Below, one piece after another: positions 8,394-15,815 of a DNA stretch of 64,000 nt. The notes under the pieces are model-generated. The model ran no database searches. It had not been told where the DNA came from and worked only from the letters and a program-made list of their open reading frames with translations. The stretch comes from Acetomicrobium sp. S15 = DSM 107314 (lineage in GTDB: Bacteria; Synergistota; Synergistia; Synergistales; Thermosynergistaceae): NCBI RefSeq assembly GCF_016125955.1, contig NZ_JADEVE010000076.1, forward strand, positions 1 to 64,000, given 5' to 3'. A program made the position numbers and the translations under genes. Every line of letters starts with the position of its first letter. Within the stretch, counting starts at the first letter, position 1.

Positions 8394-8921
8394 TTACCAC
8401 CCGTTCATATGGAGACAACCCTCGTCTATGCCGTGGTGCGGCTCTTTTGTCTCGGCAGGGTAGCCTATGCTCGCTATGCCGAGCACCCTTATGTGATCCG
8501 GCATGGAAAGAATGTTCCTTACGGCTTGCTCTCTTCCGGCGTCAGGTTGCACGCCGAGCCATACGGCTCCAAGTTCCAAGGCATGCGCTGCGAGCAATAT
8601 GTTTTCCATTGCGGCCGAACAGTCGTCAACCCAATGACGATGGGCGAAGGGGCTTTTGGTCGGATCGCCACAGACGACGATGGCAAGGGGGGCTTGAAAG
8701 AGCATCTTGCCGTAAGGGTGAGCCTCGGCAATGGCGTTGAGCTTGCTCCTGTCGTCGACTACAATGAAGTGCCATGGTCGGCTGTTGCCTGCGCTCGGCG
8801 CGGCACAGGCGCACTCCAAAAGCATATTGACCTTCTCTTTTTCTACAGCCTTGGGCTGGTATCTGCGGATGCTCCTGCGGCCTAAGATGGCCTGAATTAC
8901 TGGGTTATTCTTGAGCGTCAT
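8394..8921 (-). CDS. nitroreductase-family flavoprotein
   Basis: FMN-dependent oxidoreductase of the nitroreductase family, 175 residues. Visible signatures are RRSIRRYQ near the N-terminus (FMN phosphate contact), AAPSAGNSRPWHFIVV (FMN binding) and LGAVWLGV in the C-terminal core. ATG 8921 is preferred: GGAGG lies 8 bases upstream, while the GTG at 8930 lies inside that site. The family reduces nitro groups, quinones or flavins with NAD(P)H; short members like this often have unknown natural substrates. It is the first gene of the minus-strand set with the thioesterase (23 bases away) and the patatin-like lipase. Confidence 0.85.
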   Translation of the reverse strand: MTLKNNPVIQAILGRRSIRRYQPKAVEKEKVNMLLECACAAPSAGNSRPWHFIVVDDRSKLNAIAEAHPYGKMLFQAPLAIVVCGDPTKSPFAHRHWVDDCSAAMENILLAAHALELGAVWLGVQPDAGREQAVRNILSMPDHIRVLGIASIGYPAETKEPHHGIDEGCLHMNGW

Positions 8922-9090
8922 TTCGTTCACCTCCGATGCCTATACGTCTTAAAAGTATTGTAGCATACCAAAGGCAAGATTGCGATACAACGTTTTACGA
9001 CGATTTGTTTTTGATTGCTCAAGTATCTTGCCCTCATACTTAAATGACGATGCTTGTATGGCCTCGGTTAGTAATTAACGTTCAGCGATC

Positions 9091-9191
9091 AGCGATGCAT
9101 CGCTGCGCGAAGCGCCGAACGCACTTCATGCGTTCAATAAAAAGCTTTATGAACTTGTGAAGCAAATTCGGGGTTGCGCGAAGCACAACCC
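9091..9191. repeat. cluster of short palindromes/hairpins in spacer
   Basis: Within the 300-base spacer 8922-9223 sit four hairpin-forming units close together: the palindrome AGCGATGCATCGCT (9091-9104), GCGC-GAA-GCGC (9105-9115), GAACGCA-cttca-TGCGTTC (9117-9135) and GGGTTG-loop-CAACCC (9171-9191). The string GCGCGAAGC occurs twice. The rest of the spacer shows no gene. It may be a dispersed palindromic element or a composite terminator at the end of the ABC-2 exporter upstream region. Confidence 0.45.
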
Positions 9192-9223
9192 AGCGATCAA
9201 CAATAAGTGATACTCATCACTCA

Positions 9224-10015
9224 TCACTCCATCCCAAGTTTGCCCAACGTTCCCTTGTCTCTGGCAAAGTCGAACATGCGAGAGAGAAGCCACGCAGAAA
9301 GGGCCAGATATAGCAGGTTTAATCCCGAAGCCAAGAGGAGCTCGCCCGAGGGAAGGTTACCGTTTCGTATCACCGCCCTCATGCCCTCGAAGACGTAACT
9401 TGTAGGCAAAAGCGAGGCTATATTTTTGAGGGCAGACGGTAGTACTTCTATCGGATAAAAGACCGCAGAGACTGGCTGAATTAGGAAAGGCAAAGCCCAT
9501 ACCAACGCCTCGGCTCCCTGGCCAAAGCGAAGCATTACGGACACGGCGAAAAGTCCCATGGTGAGGCCGAAGACCAAGAGGTTTGCCAAAAACGGCAAGA
9601 GGTACAACCCCATATCGAAAACGTCGAAGCGATATAAGACGAGGGCAACGAACGACATGAGGATAAACGTGGCGCCCACCCGCATCAGGCCAAATATGTA
9701 GGTGGCTGTTATGTACTCGGAGAGGCGAAGCGGCGAGCAAAATACATTTAGCAGGTTTCTGGCCCATACGTCCTCAAGAAACGATATGCTTATACCTTGC
9801 TGGCAACGGTAGAGGATGTCCCAAAATATCATTGCCCCTATGAGAAAGGTTATGAAGTTCGGCAGCTCGCCCCCGGCGGTGCGTTGGATGAAGATCGTCA
9901 CGTATCCCCACACTAAAAGGTCCATGGTCGGCCAAAAGACCATCTCAAACTGCCTTACCCAACTGCGCCTGTAAACGTAGAGATAGCGCAAGACTACGGC
10001 CAAGATGCGGCGCAT
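9224..10015 (-). CDS. ABC-2 type transporter permease
   Basis: Integral membrane half of an ABC exporter. The 263-residue protein has about six hydrophobic segments and an ABC-2 pattern: amphipathic N-terminus (RRILAVVLRYLYVYRR), a long loop with SPLRLSEYITATYIFG, and the C-terminal SAVFYPIEVLPSALKNIA motif common in this family, followed by LPTSYVFEGMR. ATG 10015 is used; the frame is open further upstream but that part lies within the ATPase gene. It starts two bases after the ATPase stop, so both are made from one message. Substrate unknown; families of this kind export lipids, polysaccharide or drugs. Confidence 0.85.
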   Translation of the reverse strand: MRRILAVVLRYLYVYRRSWVRQFEMVFWPTMDLLVWGYVTIFIQRTAGGELPNFITFLIGAMIFWDILYRCQQGISISFLEDVWARNLLNVFCSPLRLSEYITATYIFGLMRVGATFILMSFVALVLYRFDVFDMGLYLLPFLANLLVFGLTMGLFAVSVMLRFGQGAEALVWALPFLIQPVSAVFYPIEVLPSALKNIASLLPTSYVFEGMRAVIRNGNLPSGELLLASGLNLLYLALSAWLLSRMFDFARDKGTLGKLGME

Positions 10016-10017
10016 CT

Positions 10018-10764
10018 TCAACTTGCCGCCACTCCTTCTTCTCGGACTATGCGGATGAATAGTTCCTCTAAGTCTCGGCTTTCGTAGCGCGCGATGAGCT
10101 CCTTTGGGCTTCCGGAGGCCACCAGGCGTCCCTTGTGGAGGAATACGACGCGGTGGCAGATCTCTTCCACGTCGTGCATATTGTGCGACGTGTAGAGTAT
10201 GGTCGTCCCCTCCTCCTCGCAAAGCCTCTTCAACGTGGTTCGCACCTTCTCGGCTATATCTGGGTCCAGATTGGCCGTCGGTTCATCCAAGAGCAACAAC
10301 TCTGGGTGATTTATGAGGGCTTTGCAGAGGTTCAAGCGCGTCGTCTCTCCGCTCGAGAGAGCCCCGGTGAGGGCGTTTTTGAGGTGGCTTATCTCCATCA
10401 GCTCCAAGAGTTCGTCCACCCTGCGCCACGGGTCATTTACGCCGTATAGGCGGGCGAAGGTGGCGAGGTTTTCCCAGACGCGCAGGTTCATGGGCAGGTT
10501 AACATTTATCGAGACGAAGTTCATCCGTCGCAGGATGTCTACCCTGTGATGCTCCAGGTTCAACCCGAAGACGCAGATGTGTCCCTTTGTCGGCCTCACG
10601 GCCCCCAAGAGCATGAGAAGCAACGTGGTCTTCCCCGCGCCGTTGGCCCCCAATATTCCGAGCGTCTCCCCCCGCGGCACGGCTATAGTGACATCGTCTA
10701 CGGCGCATCTGTCTCCAAAGCACTTAGTAACGCCTTCTACGCGAAGGACAATCTCATGCTCCAT
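10018..10764 (-). CDS. ABC transporter ATP-binding protein (ABC-2 exporter)
   Basis: ATPase of the exporter formed with the downstream permease. In 248 residues it has Walker A GANGAGKTT, the Q-loop region, the signature LSSGETTRLNLCKA (a variant of LSGGQ) and Walker B LLLLDEPTANLDP followed by the His switch TSHNMHDV. ATG 10764 gives the family N-terminus (MEHEIVLRVEGVTK); the frame extends to a TTG at 10809 without a ribosome site. A GGAGG lies 16 bases before the ATG, a long spacing, so the start is moderately sure. Divergent from the cobalamin receptor region. Confidence 0.87.
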   Translation of the reverse strand: MEHEIVLRVEGVTKCFGDRCAVDDVTIAVPRGETLGILGANGAGKTTLLLMLLGAVRPTKGHICVFGLNLEHHRVDILRRMNFVSINVNLPMNLRVWENLATFARLYGVNDPWRRVDELLELMEISHLKNALTGALSSGETTRLNLCKALINHPELLLLDEPTANLDPDIAEKVRTTLKRLCEEEGTTILYTSHNMHDVEEICHRVVFLHKGRLVASGSPKELIARYESRDLEELFIRIVREEGVAAS

Positions 10765-10941
10765 GGTAAAAGTGTGCGCACCTCCGATGGCCTCTCTGTC
10801 GACGACCAAGAGCCATTATAGCCGAAGGTGCCCACTCCGATGAGCATGTGCGTCTCGCTCTTTGTAAAATTTGCCTGTGTCTCCGGATGTTTTGCTTCAC
10901 CGTGTCTGCTTGGTTTGCTCGCTGGATGCGTTCAAAAGGCC

Positions 10942-10970
10942 TTGACTTTGATGTCGCAAAGTTCTATTTT
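10942..10970 (+). promoter_or_regulatory. sigma-70-type promoter for the cobalamin riboswitch transcript
   Basis: TTGACT at 10942-10947, a 17-base spacer and TATTTT at 10965-10970. It lies about 50 bases before the riboswitch, in the right direction, with no gene between. Confidence 0.55.
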
Positions 10971-11019
10971 TAGTAGCGCTTAAGCCTTTCTGGCAATATT
11001 TGGGAGGGCGACAACAAAA

Positions 11020-11165
11020 TAGTGAGGGGAAGTTCTTCGGGAAGCCGGTTAGAATCCGGCACAGCCCCGCTACGGTAAGGATGACGACGCATGCACATGC
11101 CACTGGCAAACTGCCGGGAAGGCGCATGCCGAGGATGACTCCGAGTCCGGATACCGAACCTTCTC
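11020..11165 (+). promoter_or_regulatory. cobalamin (B12) riboswitch
   Basis: The leader carries the hallmark blocks of the cobalamin riboswitch: GGGAAGCCGGTTAGAATCC (from 11039), CAGCCCCGCTACGGTAA, GCCACTGG near 11099-11106, GCCGGGAAGGCG and the B12 box AGTCCGGATACCGAACC (11144-11160). It senses adenosyl- or related cobalamin and here precedes an intrinsic terminator and a TonB-dependent receptor gene, so high cobalamin should end transcription early. Confidence 0.93.
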
Positions 11166-11213
11166 CAGGCGCTTTTTCCTCCGCGAGGGCCAGGGGGAAG
11201 GCGTTAAATACGT

Positions 11214-11238
11214 TAGGCCCAAGAGGGCCTATTTTTTT
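11214..11238 (+). terminator. intrinsic terminator acting as riboswitch expression platform
   Basis: TAGGCCC (11214-11220), loop AAGA, GGGCCTA (11225-11231) and seven T (11232-11238). It sits between the cobalamin aptamer and the receptor start, which points to control by transcription termination rather than by hiding the ribosome site. Confidence 0.85.
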
Positions 11239-11270
11239 GGCCCCAAATCAGCTTACGGGAGGGGCAAGAA

Positions 11271-13109
11271 GTGAAAGGAAAAAAGAAAGCGGCTTTACTG
11301 GTTTTGGCGTTTGCGATGGCGTTGTTCGGGGCGAGCGTGTCCGCTGCGGAGGAGGGGGAAGAAGTCATAACTCTTGAACCGGAGATAGTTACGGGTTCGC
11401 GAATTTATACGAGCCTTGAGGAGGTTCCAGCACCGACCTATGTTATAAACCGCGAAGAGATAGAAAAAAGCAACGCAAAGAAATTAAGCGACATCCTCTC
11501 GAGCGTCCCAGGGATTTATGTAACCTCGCGAAGCGGCAGGACAATGGAAGACAACATCAAAATGAGAGGGCTGGTAACCGAAGTTCTTATTCTGGTCGAT
11601 GGAGTACCTTACTATAACGCTACATACGGTGCCGGAGCTGCCGCTTATGACTTAAGGTCCATACCCGTGGACGATATAGAGCGGATAGAGGTCGTTAAGG
11701 GCGCGGGGTCGGCTCTTTACGGCTCCATGGCTGCAGCTGGAGTTATAAACATCATTACCCGTAAACTCGAAGGCGAAGGCTTTTCGATCCTCGGCGAAGT
11801 CGGAGCTGACGATTGGAGGCGTGGCACGGCAAGCGCTTGGACTGCAAGCGGAGATTTTGGTGTGAGGGTTCGATACTCGAAATCGGAAGAAGGGGAAGCG
11901 CCTCTGTCTTTAACTGACGGCATGCTCGACAAAAGCCTTGATTACGACGAGGAATCAGCCGGCCTGACGCTGCAAAAAGGCCCTTTTACTTTCAATGCCT
12001 CCTGGGGTGAATATAGCTCAAATTGGACTTCTTCTTGGAGTGGATGGTCTTATAACGACAAAAACAGACAGGAAGATGAATATTCCAGATTTAATCTAAA
12101 ATGGGAAGAAGTATCTAATAAATTTATAATTTATTATCATGATCAAGAAAAAGGTTACTGGTACAATTTAAATAAATATTTCTATGATAGCGAAGCTTGG
12201 GGATCGGAGTTTTCGCAAAAAGTTGCGTGGGAAGACACGCTTTTTTCATGGGGGTTATCCTTCCGTAAAGAGGATATTTACTTTGACGAAGGCGTCCCAA
12301 CAGATCGAACTCGCGAAAATTATGCCCCCTTTGTTGAATTGTCCAAACCCGTGGGTGATTTTATCTTAAACTTGGGGCTCAGGTATGAAATGTGGGACCA
12401 GGACGAAGCCGATGATTACGACGAGCTGATGCCTAAATTTTCGCTTCTCTATCAGACGCTTGGCGGAACTACCTGGTATCTATCGGCGGGGCGCTTTTTT
12501 GCCATGCCGAGTGTGTATGAGCTTTTTGGAGATGGAGCTTGGGTGGTCCCGAATGTGAACCTGAAGCCTGAAAAAGGCTACAGCTACGAAATTGGCGCAA
12601 AAGGATACAATGAATCGGAAGCTTGGAACGCCGGTCTTTTTTACATAACCATGAACGATAAAATCTTATACAATCTCAATACTTCCTCTTACGAAAATGC
12701 CGATGAATACCACGCCTGGGGCGTCGAAACTTCAAAAAGCTGGGCGCTCTCTCGCCTTTGGGATTTGAAGCTCAGTGCAAGCTGGATGCGAGCAGAGGAA
12801 AAAGAAAACGGCCTTTGGAAGAGGGCGCGTGTCCCAGAGTGGGATGTTGATACCTCCCTCCTTTATCGCAATGGTCCTCTCGAGGGAGGATTAACCATTA
12901 ACTACTTCGGTAACCGCGAAGAGGGAGAAGGTGCCGAATCAAACGTCGCGACTGTTGACGCCTCAATTGCGTACCAGTTAAGTTCATTTAAGCTGCGCCT
13001 TTCCGTGTATAACCTCTTTGACGAAGACTTCTGGCAAAGCGAGGCAAACAATACCTATTATTATGCTCCAGAACGTAGGGTTTACTTCACCCTGGAACGC
13101 ATCTTTTAA
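11271..13109 (+). CDS. btuB: TonB-dependent outer-membrane receptor, BtuB-like cobalamin transporter
   Basis: Outer-membrane beta-barrel that takes up cobalamin using TonB energy. The 612-residue product has a signal peptide (MKGKKKAALL to SVSAAEE), a TonB-box-like VITLEPEIVTGSR segment, a plug domain with KLSDILSSVPGIYV, LILVDGVPY and IERIEVVKGAGSALYGS, then a Trp/Tyr-rich barrel ending in the terminal aromatic strand YFTLERIF. GTG 11271 follows GGGAGGGG at 11257-11264. The cobalamin riboswitch and terminator upstream support cobalamin or a corrinoid as substrate. No btuCDF genes are nearby. The middle of the barrel (12.0-12.5 kb) is more AT-rich than the plug. Its presence is direct evidence for an outer membrane. 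Confidence 0.9.
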   Translation: MKGKKKAALLVLAFAMALFGASVSAAEEGEEVITLEPEIVTGSRIYTSLEEVPAPTYVINREEIEKSNAKKLSDILSSVPGIYVTSRSGRTMEDNIKMRGLVTEVLILVDGVPYYNATYGAGAAAYDLRSIPVDDIERIEVVKGAGSALYGSMAAAGVINIITRKLEGEGFSILGEVGADDWRRGTASAWTASGDFGVRVRYSKSEEGEAPLSLTDGMLDKSLDYDEESAGLTLQKGPFTFNASWGEYSSNWTSSWSGWSYNDKNRQEDEYSRFNLKWEEVSNKFIIYYHDQEKGYWYNLNKYFYDSEAWGSEFSQKVAWEDTLFSWGLSFRKEDIYFDEGVPTDRTRENYAPFVELSKPVGDFILNLGLRYEMWDQDEADDYDELMPKFSLLYQTLGGTTWYLSAGRFFAMPSVYELFGDGAWVVPNVNLKPEKGYSYEIGAKGYNESEAWNAGLFYITMNDKILYNLNTSSYENADEYHAWGVETSKSWALSRLWDLKLSASWMRAEEKENGLWKRARVPEWDVDTSLLYRNGPLEGGLTINYFGNREEGEGAESNVATVDASIAYQLSSFKLRLSVYNLFDEDFWQSEANNTYYYAPERRVYFTLERIF

Positions 13110-13172
13110 CTCTGATTTTTAATTCATAGTAGTAGGATGGAGTAACGAAAGTCTCAAACTGCATCCGTTATG

Positions 13173-13212
13173 CTACGCAAGGAATCGAGCCTCCTTGCGT
13201 AGTCATTTTTTT
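13173..13212 (+). terminator. intrinsic terminator after the receptor gene
   Basis: CTACGCAAGG (13173-13182) pairs perfectly with CCTTGCGTAG (13193-13202), ten-base loop, followed by TCA and a run of T to 13212. Confidence 0.9.
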
Positions 13213-14164
13213 AAGCACTATATGTTTCCTTTCTCCTCACAAGATCAAAGAAGTATGCGTGAACATAAAGAAGGTCTTTAAAAGGGCAGTCTTAGATCAT
13301 TCATACATGATAGCCTATGCCAACAGGTGCGTGGGCTAAGCCAGGAGAAAAACAGGACACGCCACAAGGCTACTAACGTCTTTACGCGAGTGCCGACATC
13401 CTTTGGCCTACGGGACGTAGTAGTCTATGCGATGAAGGTGTTGCTGAGGCCCTTGCCACCGAAATATTGTCACGCTATATAGAGACGATCACCAGATGCT
13501 TGACGAAAGGGAAATTGTAACTACAATATAAACAGAGGTGTAATTCTTGCCTTAATTTTTTAACTGCAACAATTGGGATCTGTACTTTGTCAAGCTAAAA
13601 TTATAGCCAATAGAGGTGTTATCATTGATCTTTGTTAACGTTATTTGCAATAAGTTATATTCTGTATGAAAAATACGAATTCATAGCAGGAATGCGTTCT
13701 TCAGCGTCGCCGAATTTAGCTCATACAAGATGTTTGATAGCTTTTCGCGGCCTATTCTTTTGAGTCCGATAGCAAGCATAAAAGAATGACGTTCTCAGTA
13801 GAGAGGTGAGGAAATTGAGGGATTGTTATTGTGTAAGATATAGGATAATGAATACAGAATATGTGTTTGAAGAGGCTCTATGTTGAGATATTTTAGTTTA
13901 TTTATACCATTTGACACTTATCGACACTCGGGCAGCAAAAAATTCTGCTTAAAGATAGTTCTTGGCTATAACAACAGAGATGGTTGCTGTTAAGTAAGTT
14001 TCATTATACATTTAAATTAAAGTAGTAACAAATTTCTTCTGCATTTCAGCTAAGCCGTAATTTTAATAAAATATTCGCTACATAAGCAATAAATTTGCAG
14101 TATAAAAGGTAGCAAATGATTTTATAAACGGGAAACTAACTAAGATTTTAAATAAGCCGAGGAG
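13213..14164. other. long non-coding spacer, AT-rich, with possible decayed coding remnants
   Basis: No intact gene is visible in about 950 bases. Between 13260 and 13520 short protein-like stretches appear in different plus frames, for example one ending in YIETITRCLTKGKL before a TAA at 13518-13520, separated by stops; this could be a dead gene but no family is recognised. From about 13500 onward the sequence is much richer in A and T, like the transporter genes that follow. A possible 23-codon reading frame (13815-13886, TTG start after GAGAGGTGAGG) could be a leader peptide, with weak support. Confidence 0.4.
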
Positions 14165-14176
14165 GTGCACAAGGAA

Positions 14177-15136
14177 ATGAGAAGAAGATTTTTGGCCATA
14201 ATGTTAACTGTGGCGGTGGCAGCTGCCGTTAGCACAGGAGCGGCAGTAGCTAAGGATGTTAGTTATCCTGCTAAGCCCGTGACAATAGTTTATCACTCGC
14301 AGGCAGGTTCTGGAGGAGATATATTTCTAAGACAGTTGGCTAAAGCTATGGAACCACTCTTGGGCCAACCCATTGTTATAGAAAATAGGACAGGTGGAGG
14401 TGGCTCTAACGCCTGGACATATGTAAAGAACGCAAAGCCTGATGGCTATACTTTGCTTGGAATATCTTCTTCTATTTTAGCAGGGCCGCTCCAGACAAAG
14501 ATGTCAGTAAGTTATAAAGATTTCAAGCCTGTTGCTCAAGTATTTTTTGATCCTACAGTAATCTACACCTCAGCAAATAGTAAATTTAAAACATTTGAAG
14601 ATATTATTAACCATGCAAAAGCAAACCCGGGTCAACAGACATGGGGAGCTGGAAATCCTGGTAGTGCTGAAACAATGTGCATTGAAAAGATTGCTCGGCT
14701 TGCTGATATGAAAATAACAGTCGTTCCTTTTGAGGGTGGGGCGGATGTTATGGTAGAAATAATAGCTGGACGTATAGACGCAGCTATCGGCGAGTATGCC
14801 GAGATCGCCAGTCAAGTGGAAGCTGGAAACATAAAGCTTATCTGTAACCTTAACTCCGAGAGGATGCAAAGCTTGCCCGACTTGCCGACGCTGAAAGAAT
14901 CCGGAATTGATTTTGTGTTTGAGAAAATGAGAGGCATCTTAGCGCCGAAGGGCACGCCAGACGAAGTTATTCAAGTATGGGTTGATAGGTTGCAAAAGAT
15001 TTATGATGATCCTGCGTTCAAGAAATATTATGAAGAGAATAAACTTGTGCCTCGCTTCAGGCCTACCGATGAAATGCAAAAAGCAATGGACGAGCAATAT
15101 GAATTCTTTAAAGAGATGAGCAAAGGGTTATACTAA
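14177..15136 (+). CDS. tctC: tripartite tricarboxylate transporter substrate-binding protein (TctC/Bug family)
   Basis: Periplasmic receptor of a TTT transporter, which with the TctA and TctB membrane proteins imports di- or tricarboxylates. The 319-residue product has a signal peptide (MRRRFLAIMLTVAVAAAVS to AAVAKD) and Bug-family hallmarks: YPAKPVTIVYHSQAGSGGD at the start of the mature protein, GQPIVIENRTGGGG, the central NPGQQTWGAGNPGS region, VPFEGGADVMVEIIAGRID and LPDLPTLKESGID. ATG 14177 lies nine bases after GGAGGTG (14161-14167); a GTG at 14165 overlaps that site. It opens the AT-rich tctCBA set, and the receptor gene is followed by a strong intercistronic hairpin. Confidence 0.92.
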   Translation: MRRRFLAIMLTVAVAAAVSTGAAVAKDVSYPAKPVTIVYHSQAGSGGDIFLRQLAKAMEPLLGQPIVIENRTGGGGSNAWTYVKNAKPDGYTLLGISSSILAGPLQTKMSVSYKDFKPVAQVFFDPTVIYTSANSKFKTFEDIINHAKANPGQQTWGAGNPGSAETMCIEKIARLADMKITVVPFEGGADVMVEIIAGRIDAAIGEYAEIASQVEAGNIKLICNLNSERMQSLPDLPTLKESGIDFVFEKMRGILAPKGTPDEVIQVWVDRLQKIYDDPAFKKYYEENKLVPRFRPTDEMQKAMDEQYEFFKEMSKGLY

Positions 15137-15187
15137 GCTATAATATGAGTGTCATGATGAAGATTAATAAAATGTAAATGTAAATTA

Positions 15188-15239
15188 GCTTCATACTACC
15201 TTTGTGCCTAAAATCTAAAGCACAGAGGTAGTATGAAGC
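15188..15239 (+). promoter_or_regulatory. 20-bp intercistronic hairpin covering the first start of tctB
   Basis: The arms 15188-15207 and 15220-15239 pair over 20 bases with a single G-U wobble and a 12-base loop. The right arm contains GAGGTAG and the ATG at 15233. In RNA it would hide that ribosome site and start, and it would protect the 3' end of the tctC message. No T-run follows, so it is unlikely to be a terminator. Confidence 0.75.
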
Positions 15240-15769
15240 GACATAAGGGGATGACGGCTGTGGCCACCAAGAAATTATTGGGTAGAGTAGTTCTTAATCT
15301 GGCGTGGATAATAATTGCTACGGTATTTTATTGGGTTGCCATACCATATGCATCGGTCAGAACTTTTGATCCCGTAGGTCCACACGTATTTCCACAAATT
15401 GTATCTGTAATAATTATAGTTTGCGCAGTTGGGAATTTATTCATAGTATTTTTGAGCACAAAAAAAGACAAATCCCTTGTTATTGACATTAAGGAAGCGC
15501 AACAAACAGAAAGTACTGATTTTAGGAATTTAATGAAAGTAGTTTTAATCATTATTGTTTCAGGTATCTATATTGTAATTCTTAACTGGATTGGTTATTT
15601 ATTTAGCACTATATTATTGATTTTTTTCTTAGTATTGATTCAAGGAGGAACCAAACTTAATAAAAATTTAATGATAAGTTGCGGATTTTCTTTGTTTCTT
15701 TATATTGTATTCTCAAGAATTCTTAATATTCTTTTGCCAGAGGGTTTATTGGGATTTATTTTTACGTAG
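15233..15769 (+). CDS. tctB: TTT transporter small membrane subunit (TctB family)
   Basis: Small membrane subunit of the TTT transporter, 178 residues from ATG 15233, with four hydrophobic segments and a charged loop between the second and third, the TctB layout; DPVGPHVFPQIV after the first segment is typical of the family. The start is uncertain. ATG 15233 and its GAGG site lie inside the right arm of a 20-bp hairpin. GTG 15260 in the same frame (VATKKLLGRVV) follows AAGGGGA at eight bases and is free of the stem, so translation may begin there and give 169 residues. The gene is strongly AT-rich in its second half. Confidence 0.85.
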   Translation: MKRHKGMTAVATKKLLGRVVLNLAWIIIATVFYWVAIPYASVRTFDPVGPHVFPQIVSVIIIVCAVGNLFIVFLSTKKDKSLVIDIKEAQQTESTDFRNLMKVVLIIIVSGIYIVILNWIGYLFSTILLIFFLVLIQGGTKLNKNLMISCGFSLFLYIVFSRILNILLPEGLLGFIFT

Positions 15770-15815
15770 TTGAGTGGCTTGAACTTCATCTTTGATGAAT
15801 GGAGGTTAATGCGCA

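Noticed and set aside
8371..8418. Longer N-terminus of the thioesterase
   Set aside because: It overlaps the nitroreductase end and has no ribosome site, while ATG 8370 has an ideal one.
10016..10222. Longer N-terminus of the ABC-2 permease
   Set aside because: The extra 69 residues are Arg/Pro/Gly-rich, lie inside the ATPase gene and are a shadow frame.
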